NCBI GenBank assembly: GCA_903884535.1 | Contig: CAISEZ010000067.1 | Coordinates: 64,358-128,357, forward strand | Origin: an uncultured Verrucomicrobia subdivision 3 bacterium | Lineage (GTDB): Bacteria; Verrucomicrobiota; Verrucomicrobiia; Limisphaerales; UBA11358 | Direction of reading: 5' to 3' | Length of the DNA stretch: 64,000 bases | In this document: positions 9,647 to 20,440 of the stretch, one piece after another | Layout: each line of letters begins with the position of its first letter | Position numbering within the stretch: the stretch's first letter is position 1 | Made by a program: the position numbers and the translations under genes | Notes under the pieces: generated by a model | Told to the model about the DNA's origin: nothing | What the model saw: only the letters and a program-made list of their open reading frames with translations | Database searches by the model: none

Positions 9647-11515
9647 ATGGCAAAACGACCTGCAAAACGCCAACCCACCCGAACCGGTCCAAGAACTTTG
9701 GCCGACGCCAAATCCGCCCCGGCGAAATGGTCCCTTTCCCCGCGCTGGTTGGGACTACTTTTGGCGGTGACTGCTCTGGTCGCTTATTTGCCGGCGATCC
9801 GTGGCGGATTCATTTGGGACGATGACGACTATGTCACGAATAACCTTACTTTGCGGAGTATCGGCGGGCTGGCGAAAATCTGGGCCGACCTCAGCGCCAC
9901 GCCACAATATTATCCGCTCGTCCACACGGGATTCTGGCTGGAGTATCATCTCTGGGGACTAAATCCACTGGGCTACCATGTCGTCAACGTGCTGCTGCAT
10001 GTGCTGGCGGCGCAGTTGCTGTGGCGCGTGCTGGTGACATTGCAACTGCCGGGCGCTTGGCTGGCGGCGGGCATTTTCGCGCTGCATCCGGTGGCGGTGG
10101 AATCCGTCGCGTGGGTGACCGAGCGGAAGAATGTGCAATCGGCGGTTTTTTATTTCGCGGCGGCAATCACATACCTGCGATGGACGGAGACGACCATGGC
10201 CGGACAAAAGCCTGTCCAGTTTTCGATGCGATGGTATTTCATCGCGTTGGCCTTGTTCATCGCCGCGCTGCTGAGCAAAACCACAGCCTGTTCGCTGCCG
10301 GCGGCACTGCTACTGGTGTTTTGGTGGAAGCGTGGACGAATCGTCAGTCGTGAAGTCTGGCCATTGCTGCCATTTTTTATCGTGGGCGCGGGGTTGAGTC
10401 TGGTCACTGCGTGGGTGGAACGTAATTATGTCGGTGCGCTGGGACCGGAATGGGCATTTAGTATTTCTGAACGCTGCCTCATCGCCGGACGCGTGACTTG
10501 GTTCTATGCAGAAAAATTGTTCTGGCCAGTGAACCTTACCTTCATCTATCCGCGCTGGCAGATCAACACCGCCGAGTGGTGGCAATGGATGTTTCCGATG
10601 GCAGCTCTGGCGGTGGTTTTGGGGCTTTGGCATTGGCGGCACCGCATCGGTCGCGGCCCGCTGGTGGCGGTGCTGTTCTTTATCGGCACGCTCTTTCCGG
10701 CGCTGGGCTTCACCAATGTTTATCCAATGCGTTTTTCGTTCGTGGCGGACCATTTTCAATATCTCGCCAGCGTGGGCCTGATCGTTCTGGCGGTGGCCGG
10801 GCTGAGGAAAATCTGTCGACCGTTCCCGTTGACGGCGGCCTTGCTGCCAGTAGGGTTGGCGGTGCTGACTTGGACCCAGTCGCACATCTATGCAAATCAA
10901 GAAATTTTGTGGCAGGACACTCTCGCCAAAAACCCCGGCTGCTGGATGGCCCACAACTGCCTTGGCATGATCTTAGCAGAGCACGGCCGAATGGACGAGG
11001 CGATGCGCGAATTTCAGACAACAATCCGTTTGAAACCGGATCACGCCGACGCTCACTACAATCTCGGCAAAGCGCTCGATATGTTCGGCGAAATCGATGA
11101 GGCAATCCGCGAATACCGGGAAACTATCCGCCTCAAACCTGGAAAGGCCGCCGCCCACAACAACCTCGGGGCCGCCCTTCTCAACCAAGGTAAGATTGAA
11201 GAGGCCATCCACGAATGCCAGGAAGCCATCCGCCTCAATCCGGCCAATGCCGAGGCCCACAACAATCTTGCTTCTGCTTATTTTAACAAAGGGAAAATAG
11301 ATGATGCTATCAGTCAATATCAGGAAGCCCTCCGCTTAAAACCGGATTTTGCCGAGGCCCACAACAATCTTGGCACTTCCCTCCTCAACAAAAACCAGAT
11401 TGACGCAGCAATCGGCCAATATCAGGAAGCCCTCCGCCTAAAACCGGATTACGCCCAGGCCCAAGCCAACCTAGCCCATGCGCTGGAAATAAAGAAAACT
11501 GCGGCGGGTCGTTGA
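9647..11515 (+). CDS. TMTC-like membrane protein: multi-TM glycosyltransferase-type domain plus C-terminal TPRs
   Basis: Start set at MAKRPAKRQ (ORF track begins at 9584). Multi-TM domain with WDDDDYVTNN and HPVAVESVAWVTERKNV, then TPRs (AIRLKPDHADAHYNLGKAL). Confidence 0.8.
   Translation: MAKRPAKRQPTRTGPRTLADAKSAPAKWSLSPRWLGLLLAVTALVAYLPAIRGGFIWDDDDYVTNNLTLRSIGGLAKIWADLSATPQYYPLVHTGFWLEYHLWGLNPLGYHVVNVLLHVLAAQLLWRVLVTLQLPGAWLAAGIFALHPVAVESVAWVTERKNVQSAVFYFAAAITYLRWTETTMAGQKPVQFSMRWYFIALALFIAALLSKTTACSLPAALLLVFWWKRGRIVSREVWPLLPFFIVGAGLSLVTAWVERNYVGALGPEWAFSISERCLIAGRVTWFYAEKLFWPVNLTFIYPRWQINTAEWWQWMFPMAALAVVLGLWHWRHRIGRGPLVAVLFFIGTLFPALGFTNVYPMRFSFVADHFQYLASVGLIVLAVAGLRKICRPFPLTAALLPVGLAVLTWTQSHIYANQEILWQDTLAKNPGCWMAHNCLGMILAEHGRMDEAMREFQTTIRLKPDHADAHYNLGKALDMFGEIDEAIREYRETIRLKPGKAAAHNNLGAALLNQGKIEEAIHECQEAIRLNPANAEAHNNLASAYFNKGKIDDAISQYQEALRLKPDFAEAHNNLGTSLLNKNQIDAAIGQYQEALRLKPDYAQAQANLAHALEIKKTAAGR
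11200..11480 (+). repeat. 102-bp-type tandem TPR-coding repeats
   Basis: CAATATCAGGAAGCCCTCCGC(T/C)TAAAACCGGATT recurs almost exactly at about 11318 and 11420; a similar unit occurs in the neighbouring paralogue near 13258. Confidence 0.7.
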
Positions 11516-11630
11516 GTCAAGGTCGGAGGCCGAACAGCCGTGCGCCCGGACTTCAAAAATAAGTTGCTGCTTATTATAGAATTTCACTTTTTGAGCGTCA
11601 CCCGCTAGACTTTTTGAATACTGCTCACAG

Positions 11631-13649
11631 ATGTCAAAACGTAATTCAAAGCAACAAATCGCGCAGACGGATCGCCCGGCATCGGCGAAATCCAAACCCG
11701 TAACTTCAGTGGCGATTAACCAGATCAAGGAACCGTCACGAGTTCCAGTATGGCTGCTTGCCGGGTTGCTGGCGCTGATGACATTAGCCATTTATTGGCC
11801 AGCCATGCACAATGGCTTCGTCAGTTATGACGACCCAGACTATGTCACGGACAATGCCCACGTGACCGGCGGCCTTACCTTGGAAAATCTGAAAGCGGCC
11901 TTCACCAACATCGTGTCTTCAAATTGGCACCCAATTACAATGGTATCTCACCTGTTGGATTGCCAGTTATTCAGTTTGAATCCCTGGGGCCATCACTTGA
12001 CCAGTGTGTTGCTGCACGTGGCCAATACCGTCCTTGTATTCCTCCTCCTTCGCGGTCTTACCGGTGCCCACTGGCGAAGTGCTGTGGTGGCGGCTCTGTT
12101 TGGGTGGCATCCGTTGCATGTAGAGTCAGTCGCGTGGATATCAGAACGCAAGGACGTTTTGAGCACACTTTTCGGACTGTTGGCACTTATTTTTTATTGC
12201 CGCTACGCCGGTCCGCAAAATTTAAATCACAAATCTAAAATCGGTAATTATTTGTTGGCATTGTTTTGTTTCATCTTGGGTTTGATGAGCAAGCCGATGC
12301 TGGTAACCTGGCCGTTTGTCATGTTATTGCTGGATTATTGGCCGCTCAAACGAATTGCCGATCACCGATCGCAGAATGCCGATTGGGGACCTTTGCTGCT
12401 GGAGAAAACTCCATTCTTTTTGCTTGCGGTCATGTCCAGCGTGGCGACTTACGCGGTGCAACAGCACGCTGGTGCCGTGGTGGAAAGTGAAATCCTGCCA
12501 TTCGCCGCTCGCGCCGAGAACGGGCTGATTTCATACTGTTGTTATCTGGGGAAACTATTCTGGCCAATCAATCTCGCTTTCTACTATCCACACCCGGGGC
12601 ACTGGCCGCAGGCCAAAGTGTTGTTTGCAGGGCTGTTCTTGTGCGGCATTTCAGCACTCCTATTTAGTCAGCGGAGGCGATATCCTTTTTTGTTGATGGG
12701 CTGGCTCTGGTATATCGGGACCCTCGTGCCAGTGATCGGTTTGGTTCAGGCGGGCGAACAAGCGATGGCAGATCGCTACACCTATATTCCATCATTCTGA
12801 ATATTTATAATTATAGTCTGGAGCGCCAGCGCGCTGACCGAATACTCGCGACATAAGCAGGCGGCATTGTCCGCTGTAAGTCTAACGACACTCCTACTCT
12901 TCGCTGCTTTGACACGGCAACAGCTGGATTATTGGAATAATAGTGAAACCCTTTTTCGTCACGCCCTCGCAGTCACAGAAAACAATTACGTCGCCCATAG
13001 CAACCTTGGCCTTGTCCTCGCCAAAGATGGGCAAACTGATGAGGCCATCCGCCAATTTCAAGCAGCCATTTTATTGGAACCAAATAGTGCCAGCCTACAT
13101 AACAACCTCGGCATGATCCACGGTGAAAATGGCCAAAACGAACAAGCGTTCCGGGAATTCCAGACTGCGGTTCAATTGCAACCCAATAACGCCGGCCTCC
13201 GCAACAACCTAGGTATCGCCTTGGAAAAAATTGGTCGAACCGACGAGGCCGTCCGCCAATATCAGGAAGCCATCCGCCTTCAACCTGATTTCGCTACCGC
13301 TTACAACAACCTTGGCTTTCTCATGGCTAAAAACGGCGAAAATCTCGATCAGGCTTGTGCAATGATTGACCACGCCGTCCGGCTTGAACCCAAGAATGCC
13401 GCCTACCTCGACAGCCTAGGATGGGTGCTGTTCAAACTGAACCGGCCGGTTGAGGCATTGAATTACGAACTTCAGTCCATCCAGAATTCCAACCGGCCCG
13501 ACCCAGCGATTTACGACCACCTCGGCGACATTTATGCCGCGCTCAACCAGCGCATACAAGCAGCGAATGCCTGGCAAAAATCGTTGGTAATCGAGCCGAA
13601 CCAGCAGATTCAAAAAAAACTTACCGGCCTTTTCATATCTATACCTTAA
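11631..13649 (+). pseudogene. Second TMTC-like glycosyltransferase + TPR gene, interrupted by an in-frame TGA at 12798..12800
   Basis: ORFs 11631..12800 and 12867..13649 are in the same frame. Readthrough gives DRYTYIPSF*IFIIIVWSASALTEYSRHKQAALSAVS...TRQQLDYWNNSETLFRHAL, continuous with the family architecture. Confidence 0.8.
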
Positions 13650-13696
13650 TTAAATTCCTAATCACCCAGAAGCGGATATTACCTGATGGTTGCGAC

Positions 13697-16600
13697 TCAC
13701 GGTGACACCACACGATATGCCCGCAACAAATAATTCGTTGCCAGCGTATCAGTGTAATTAAAGGTTCCGCCGCCAAAAGTGCCCGTAGCCATCGGCACCC
13801 AGTTCATGAATGGCAGTGCAAGATTCGTCGTGGCAAAAATTCGGTAGCCGACATTGGTGGGACCAGTTCCAGACATAGTGCAATTTCCGTTGGCATCCAA
13901 TCCAATCAGCACAAATTGCGGCGGCAAAACCACCGGCGGCGGGCCGTTGGTCACGATGACCAGATCAATGGTTCCGCCGGCTACGTTGTTGGAAAGATAA
14001 CCCTGATAGACTAAAGAATTCGTCGTCGGCAGCGTGCCTAGATTAAGGTTAGTGTTGTTGTTGAAGGATGAATACTTGATCAGTTTAAATTGGCTAGGAA
14101 AGTTGAGTATGGCTGGCAAGGCTGTGATGTTGATTGAATTACTTGACAGACTGGCGGTAGCCATGGTCTTCACAAAAACATTGGTGCCGGCGGAAGTTGG
14201 CGCGAATTGCAGCACACCACTGGACAAATTCAAATTCGCCAGCGGTGCCGCAGCCGTGCCGACTGTATTGTTGACGGTCAATATGCCATTGGTAATGTTT
14301 ATGGTTGCATTCGTGGTTTCTGTTATGATTTGATTGGCTTGCACATTTCCACCGTTGAGGTTAAGCACAGCCACCGGTTGATTTGTGGCAACCGTAGTGT
14401 GCCCCAGCCGCAACGACGCATTCACCACCAAGGTGGCGCTGCCATTGACATTCACCGTGCCAAAAACATTGACTCCGGTGTTGCTGGCCAATTGATAGGC
14501 CACTTCCAACGTGTTCACATTAAGATTTCCTTTATTGAAGGTCCATGTTCCCGTTGCCACGCCAAGACCTGATGGCGAACTCTGACTGCGTCCGACGAAA
14601 AGTGTGTCCACTTGTCCATCCAATATGCCGCCGCTGAAATCCACCGTTCCGGTGGCGGCACTGCCACTGTTTTGCGTGGTGCTGTTGTCGCCGGTCGCAA
14701 ACAATGAAACGCGTGAGTTCGTATTACCGCGCAAGTAGAGCATCGGAATGTTGCTGGTGAAATTGGGATTAAACTGCAAAATGCCGACGGATTTCTGACC
14801 CGCCACCTTGATTGCATCCACATAAAAGGCATTCGAATATCCCAGTTGCAGGATTCCCTTGCCACCGTTGCCACCAAGGTCGCCTACATCAAGCGCCGTG
14901 CCGGTCCCGGAGAGAGAAATCGAATTAGTTTTGGCCAGGAGCCAGGTGCCGGCGGCCCGGTTGATCTGCCCTTGGACACCAATCAGAATATTGCCGGCCG
15001 CGAAGTTGAATGTATCCAAGCTAGACATATCCAGCAAAGCATTATGTAAACCGGCGGTAGTGCTGGCCTGACGAATGACAACCGCCGAGTTTACGTTGGT
15101 GCTAACAATGGACAAGGTGCCACCCGCACCTGAAATGATATTGGTCACCTGTTGATTCGCTCCCAGATCCGTTTCCGTGCCGACCAGAAACAGGTTGGTG
15201 CCGGCTGGATTCAAAACCGTCAGGATCACTCCTGGATTAATGAAGGTATTATGGCAATTGTTGGTCTGACTGTAGGTCACCGATTTTAACGTCAAGCTGG
15301 CATTGACGACGTTGTTGGATGACGTGGCCCCGGCGGTGGTTCCGGCGTTGGTGAAGAGCACGGTCGAACTGTTGCCAGGCACACCGATGGGCAACCAGTT
15401 GCCGAAGGTAGCCCAGTTTAAGTCCATGCCGCTCGCACCACTCCAGACAAAATTATTTGTCGGATTATAAACCGCCAAGTCAGTGCTGATGTTTGTGACT
15501 CCGGCATAATTATTATCGCCCGAATAAATATACTGGATAATGTAAGGTAAACCTGATGCTGGAATGCCAGCCGTATTGAAGACTATGGAAAAGTTGCCAT
15601 TGGTGGCATTGGCATTTTGGGTGGCGCCATTAAGGATGATACTTATTGGTGTGCCATTGGTAAGCGAGACTGGACCTGTCGTCGTCACGCTGCCTGCGAG
15701 CGTCACGTTCGTGGTGCCGACGGGAATAGCCTGGCTGAGTGGCAGATTTGTGAATGCAGACACGGCTTGAGTCACCGTCAATGTTCCGTTGACATAATTG
15801 ATGGTGTAGCTCGTCAACCCGCTTCCCACTGCGTTGGTAGGCGCAATCACATAGCTGCCCGTGTTCGCCGTGTTCACCGCCCCGCTGCTGGTCAACGTTA
15901 CGCTGGTCACGGAGTCGAAGTTGGTAAGGCCGATGGTTGTGAACTCCGTTCCGGTAAAAGTGACAGCCTGACCATATACCTTGTGTGTGTTGTTGGCATA
16001 AATTGTCAGCAAAATATTGCTGCCAGCGCTGTAAATGGTGGCGGTCAAGTTTGTCGGCTGGACCAATGCGTAGTTGGCTGCGCGAATGCCAGTCAGACTC
16101 AATCCGGCTAGGGTCACGGGCTTGTTGGTTCCGACGCCAGCGGTGTTGAAAGTCGCCGTGTAACCGTTCGTGGACAGCGCGACAAAATTTGTGTCGGCGG
16201 CCGTGACTCCGCCTAACGCCACGTTGTTGGAACTGATGGTTGCGGAGTTGGTGCCATCGTAAGTTTTGCTATTAGCCGTGATGCCTGAGGCAATTGTCAC
16301 CGGTGCCGGGTTGACCATCAGCATAGTGCTGGTGTCATTGCCTGCCGCAGTCAGGCTGGAACCATTCCCCGCATAGTTGTAAGTAATGACATAAGGTGAA
16401 CCATTCACGGAATTGGTTGCCAGCGACGCATCGTTGAAAACTATAGAAAATCCACCGGTAGCGTTGGTCACCGTTCCGCTGACCGAGTGTCCATTGATTG
16501 TGGCGTTGACCACTTCACCGATGGCCGGGTAGATCGGAGTTCCACCATTCGTCCCGCCTAAGTTCCCTGATAGTATTATGGTGGCGTTTCCGTAAATGTT

Positions 16601-19216
16601 AGTCGCGTTGGTCAGGCCCGAAAAAACGGGCACAATGTTCGTGTAAATAAGCAGCAATTGCGGCTGATACGCGGTGCTGGCATTCACGCGTGAAGCATAA
16701 CTAACCAAACCAAGGCTGTTGTTGGTGGTCAGCGAAAATAATTTAAACGACAACTGGCCATCAACCGCCAGCGCCGCTTGCACCTGTGGCGTGACGATGA
16801 CTTCGATCGGCACATTTACGACGGGTATCCAGGTGGCAAACCTTTTACCGCCACCGGGCTGATTAACCCAGTTAATCGTGCTTTCGCTCCAACTGTTATT
16901 CGTCGTAAGCGAGATTCCGTTTTCAAGAGCATTAATACCCACAATGACGGGCGTGAGTCGAACACGTGCCTGCTTGAGATTCGTTGAAAAGCCGGCGAGA
17001 TTCCAGCGCAAATAAGCCTGACGCTGGTTATTGGTGGCGGTGGCGGCTTGAATATCCAGTGTGATATTCGTTCCGTAGTTGACAACTGCATTTGTGCCGC
17101 CGCGAACATAGGCATCAGCCACGGGCAGGATGTAATTGGTGTAAAGCGTTTGCACTGGCGTCACTTGTAATTCCAGCATGGCCCAGTCAATACCCACATC
17201 ACCAGCAATAGCTAAATTCAATATCCCATTAGTAAGTAAGTTAAGCTGGTTGCCAAGGTCGAGGGTGCGAACCGTAGTATTCGTGCCGGAACTGATGGGC
17301 GTCCACCCAAGGCCGGAAAAGCTGTTACTGTTGGCGATAGAGTTTAAATAGAAAGATTCACTGTTGGAATTGTAAGAACGCATGGCGACTGACAAGGTGG
17401 CACCCACGATGCGATCAGTCGTAGCGAGGGAATAGCTAAAAGTGAACGGAACCCATTGGTTGTTGGTGACAATGTCAAAACTATTGACTTGGGCGGAACC
17501 AGCGGCGGCCTGGACGGCAGTCAACCAAGTTGAGTTTACCGGCACAGATTCGCCGGTGGGACCGCTGACAAACTGATCTATCTGGCCAACCCAGTATTCG
17601 CGAACTTGAGGATTTAGCCCGGCCAACCGGTCCTGAAGCTGCGCGTAATAAAGACTGTTTGGAAAAACATTAGTGCCCAGTGAGTCGTAGGTGCCCGGTG
17701 CTGGGTTTGGCGGAATAGCGGCGTTGTCGGGCTGGAGTGAGCCAATGCCGCCAATCAACCAGTTGCGGGCCGTGGGTGGGTTCTGGACGATAAAGCCCGC
17801 CCCAGCGGCACAGTTCCAGTCCACCTCATTGGCACCGGACCACCCATGCGAAGTGCCTTCGTTGCCATAGTTATTTGCCTCCAGCGTGTCGCTGGTATAA
17901 ACATTGTCCCAAATCGCGCCTGTGCCCCAGCGAAAGTGCGGACCACAATCGTTGTAGGCAAGATCGCTCACGCCATCCACGAACACATTAGGCCCGGGGT
18001 CGAGCGAATCGGTGACAAACTGATGCCGATCGTTGCGAGTGTAACAATTCTGCACCAGGCAATTCCTGGCATCCCCAAGCCCGAACGCATATCGCCGTTC
18101 GCCGGTGATGATGGAGACCGGATCCAGTGAACTGCTGTCGCATACGGTCATGTTGCGCGCGCCGGTGTCCATGGTGACGCAGGAGTAGGCGAAATATTGC
18201 GACGCCACACGCCGCACCCACGCATTCTCCACGATAGTTGCCTCTATGAAACGCATGGCGTGCTGTTCATCCGAATAATAATAACTGGAAGCACCGGTGT
18301 TCGTGGTAATAGCGGGATTAAAATCGGATACACCAAACACGTCCTCGACGCCGACATTGTTAATGCGGCCAGACCAGGCGTAGGTCTGGATGGTAGCGCC
18401 ACCGTATTGCGATTCGATGGCGCAAGTCAACGGCACGTCCACCATGACAATGTTACCTTCGATGCGGGTGATGTAGCGTTCGTTTGGAACATTAAAACTG
18501 CCGGCTGTCCATGCAGGAGAAACTTGGTCCATGCCAATGGCTTGAATCCAATTGACCGGGCTAGCCCGAGTAATCATAACCCGGTTGCCTACCGCCAGAC
18601 CACTAGTGCTATCCACATTGAAGCTGTATGCGCCGACGGGAACATAGTTATTTGTTATGTTGCGGACGGTCCCGCTCGTTGAAGCCGAACCTGAGCCGGA
18701 AATAATAATTAGCGGGACGCTATTGGTTGCCACGTCAGCTCCAGGACGCGGCCCAGCGGCGCGCAGAACAGTTCCCGAGCCATTCGTGTTGGAACCTGAG
18801 CCGCGCAGAACGATGCCGCTGGCATTGATTGATATTGAGTTTGAGATGGGATAAATGCCGGCCGAAAGCAGCACCGCACCGCGAAAGCCATTCGCGTCGA
18901 GCGGCAGCGTCGCGACGTAATTGATGGCCGCCTGAATGACCGGCCCGTTATCGCCAGCGACCGGCGAAAGGTTGGTTTTCACAGTGACATTTGGAATTGG
19001 CACCGTGCCGCCTTTGTATCCAACGCCGGAGTAATCCAGCACCCGGTTGCCCAGAGCATCCGGTTGGAAAATCATTCTCCCGCTCGCGCCTGGATAGGCC
19101 CAGACACTTAAATTGGTTGATCCACTGGCGCTCAGCACTAGCCCTGCTTTGATCAGCAACCAGAATAGCACAGGCAAGGCCACCGGAACATGTATCATTC
19201 GCGTCAAAATTCTCAT
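13697..19216 (-). CDS. Giant secreted beta-helix (pectate-lyase-like) protein with DNRLRE/CBM96-like, Ig/MBG/YDG and PATR-type regions and C-terminal YRVVSP tail
   Basis: 1839 aa; N-terminal AINYVATLPLDANGFRGAVLLSAGIYPISNSISINASGIVLRGSG; middle LPVADAYVRGGTNAVVNYGTNITLDIQ...RQAYLRWNLAGF; ITANSKTYDGTNSATIS; C-terminal FATTNLALPFMNWVPM...AYRVVSP. Confidence 0.75.
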   Translation of the reverse strand: MRILTRMIHVPVALPVLFWLLIKAGLVLSASGSTNLSVWAYPGASGRMIFQPDALGNRVLDYSGVGYKGGTVPIPNVTVKTNLSPVAGDNGPVIQAAINYVATLPLDANGFRGAVLLSAGIYPISNSISINASGIVLRGSGSNTNGSGTVLRAAGPRPGADVATNSVPLIIISGSGSASTSGTVRNITNNYVPVGAYSFNVDSTSGLAVGNRVMITRASPVNWIQAIGMDQVSPAWTAGSFNVPNERYITRIEGNIVMVDVPLTCAIESQYGGATIQTYAWSGRINNVGVEDVFGVSDFNPAITTNTGASSYYYSDEQHAMRFIEATIVENAWVRRVASQYFAYSCVTMDTGARNMTVCDSSSLDPVSIITGERRYAFGLGDARNCLVQNCYTRNDRHQFVTDSLDPGPNVFVDGVSDLAYNDCGPHFRWGTGAIWDNVYTSDTLEANNYGNEGTSHGWSGANEVDWNCAAGAGFIVQNPPTARNWLIGGIGSLQPDNAAIPPNPAPGTYDSLGTNVFPNSLYYAQLQDRLAGLNPQVREYWVGQIDQFVSGPTGESVPVNSTWLTAVQAAAGSAQVNSFDIVTNNQWVPFTFSYSLATTDRIVGATLSVAMRSYNSNSESFYLNSIANSNSFSGLGWTPISSGTNTTVRTLDLGNQLNLLTNGILNLAIAGDVGIDWAMLELQVTPVQTLYTNYILPVADAYVRGGTNAVVNYGTNITLDIQAATATNNQRQAYLRWNLAGFSTNLKQARVRLTPVIVGINALENGISLTTNNSWSESTINWVNQPGGGKRFATWIPVVNVPIEVIVTPQVQAALAVDGQLSFKLFSLTTNNSLGLVSYASRVNASTAYQPQLLLIYTNIVPVFSGLTNATNIYGNATIILSGNLGGTNGGTPIYPAIGEVVNATINGHSVSGTVTNATGGFSIVFNDASLATNSVNGSPYVITYNYAGNGSSLTAAGNDTSTMLMVNPAPVTIASGITANSKTYDGTNSATISSNNVALGGVTAADTNFVALSTNGYTATFNTAGVGTNKPVTLAGLSLTGIRAANYALVQPTNLTATIYSAGSNILLTIYANNTHKVYGQAVTFTGTEFTTIGLTNFDSVTSVTLTSSGAVNTANTGSYVIAPTNAVGSGLTSYTINYVNGTLTVTQAVSAFTNLPLSQAIPVGTTNVTLAGSVTTTGPVSLTNGTPISIILNGATQNANATNGNFSIVFNTAGIPASGLPYIIQYIYSGDNNYAGVTNISTDLAVYNPTNNFVWSGASGMDLNWATFGNWLPIGVPGNSSTVLFTNAGTTAGATSSNNVVNASLTLKSVTYSQTNNCHNTFINPGVILTVLNPAGTNLFLVGTETDLGANQQVTNIISGAGGTLSIVSTNVNSAVVIRQASTTAGLHNALLDMSSLDTFNFAAGNILIGVQGQINRAAGTWLLAKTNSISLSGTGTALDVGDLGGNGGKGILQLGYSNAFYVDAIKVAGQKSVGILQFNPNFTSNIPMLYLRGNTNSRVSLFATGDNSTTQNSGSAATGTVDFSGGILDGQVDTLFVGRSQSSPSGLGVATGTWTFNKGNLNVNTLEVAYQLASNTGVNVFGTVNVNGSATLVVNASLRLGHTTVATNQPVAVLNLNGGNVQANQIITETTNATINITNGILTVNNTVGTAAAPLANLNLSSGVLQFAPTSAGTNVFVKTMATASLSSNSINITALPAILNFPSQFKLIKYSSFNNNTNLNLGTLPTTNSLVYQGYLSNNVAGGTIDLVIVTNGPPPVVLPPQFVLIGLDANGNCTMSGTGPTNVGYRIFATTNLALPFMNWVPMATGTFGGGTFNYTDTLATNYLLRAYRVVSP

Positions 19217-19252
19217 GACAAATTAACTCATTCGTGGCTTTATTCGTGGCCA

Positions 19253-20425
19253 CTATTTTTTCAAGCGATAGAATCCTGTGCTGGCTGAAACGGCATTAGT
19301 CACCACAAATTGTCCGCCGTTAGTAACCAGTGCTCCCCCGCCAACCCAGTTGGTCGAAAATAAATTCGTAGTAAATTGTAGCACAAAAGCGCGATCCGTG
19401 CTCGCCGGCCAGAATACTATTACATTGGTGCCGATGGTTTGGATTGCCAAAGCAGGTGGCGTAATCGTGTAAAGTCCGGTTGTGACGGTGCTGTTGGTCA
19501 GAATGCTGTCGCAGGCGATGGCCTTGAGGGTTGTAGTCGTGCGAATGATTACCGGCGAGTTGTAAAGCGTGCCCGTGGTCGAAGTCGGCTGAATGCCGTT
19601 GGTGGAGAAATGGATTGAGGTGCCTATCGTGGAAGTGCTGATGGTCACCGTCTGGTTTGACGAGTAGGTGCCAGCCGGCGGACTGAACGTGGGCGCGGCC
19701 ACCGCCCCGGCAACCCCATTCAAACCATAGAAGGCCACCACGCTCACAGTATCGGTGTTGGTTGAGTTGTCCGAACAATAATTTCCAGCCTTAAAATAAT
19801 AAGTGTCCACATCCCAAGATGAATTCAGCACGTTGCTCACGCTCGCACCATTGACGGTGACAGTGACCAGGTGGTTTGACTGCTGAATGGAATAGCTAAG
19901 GGTGTCACCCAGATTCCAAGTGCCATTGGTTTTATAAAATGCGGTTACCCCATAATTAGTCTCAAAGGAGGCTCTAACCGTTCCATTATCCCATTGCAGT
20001 TTCACGATTTCGTCGCTAGCAGTCCCATGAATTTGACCAAAAATGATCTTGCCGCTGGGTGGGTTGGTGAGAACCTTGCAGGTCGCAGTCAAAAGATGAC
20101 CGACATTATTGGTAAGTGCCCAATCTCCCCCCGTAGCCAGCTGCCGCAGCTCGGATCGAGGGTAACCGCCAGCGGCGATGGGGACCCCGGCGGTCGGCAC
20201 CCAGAAAACCATCGCCCCATCGGTAGCCGTATAAAATATATTTGAACTGTAGGTGGTGAGTTGTGGCTGGAAAATTTCCAGCACACCGCCGCTGGATGTG
20301 TTCGTAAAGGGAGTTTGTAGCTTCCAGGTGGAAAGATCAAAATTCTGCCCTGGCGACTTGGCGGGATTCAAGGCCCACGCTGACATTGACGCACACCAGA
20401 CCGCAAGGGAAATGAACTTATGCAT
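19253..20425 (-). CDS. PL7 alginate lyase with chitobiase-type C-terminal domain and FYRL tail
   Basis: PL7 motifs YPRSELR, FGQIH and YYFKAGNY; APTFSPPAGTYSSNQTVTIS...TTTLKAIA; ends FYRLKK. Confidence 0.9.
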   Translation of the reverse strand: MHKFISLAVWCASMSAWALNPAKSPGQNFDLSTWKLQTPFTNTSSGGVLEIFQPQLTTYSSNIFYTATDGAMVFWVPTAGVPIAAGGYPRSELRQLATGGDWALTNNVGHLLTATCKVLTNPPSGKIIFGQIHGTASDEIVKLQWDNGTVRASFETNYGVTAFYKTNGTWNLGDTLSYSIQQSNHLVTVTVNGASVSNVLNSSWDVDTYYFKAGNYCSDNSTNTDTVSVVAFYGLNGVAGAVAAPTFSPPAGTYSSNQTVTISTSTIGTSIHFSTNGIQPTSTTGTLYNSPVIIRTTTTLKAIACDSILTNSTVTTGLYTITPPALAIQTIGTNVIVFWPASTDRAFVLQFTTNLFSTNWVGGGALVTNGGQFVVTNAVSASTGFYRLKK

Positions 20426-20440
20426 TTCTAAAAAGCATCT

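Noticed and set aside
12798-12800. UGA recoding (Sec or Gly) as a genome-wide explanation for the internal stop
   Set aside because: Other genes here end normally at TGA (for example 11515), and no SECIS-like context or Sec-family enzyme is involved.
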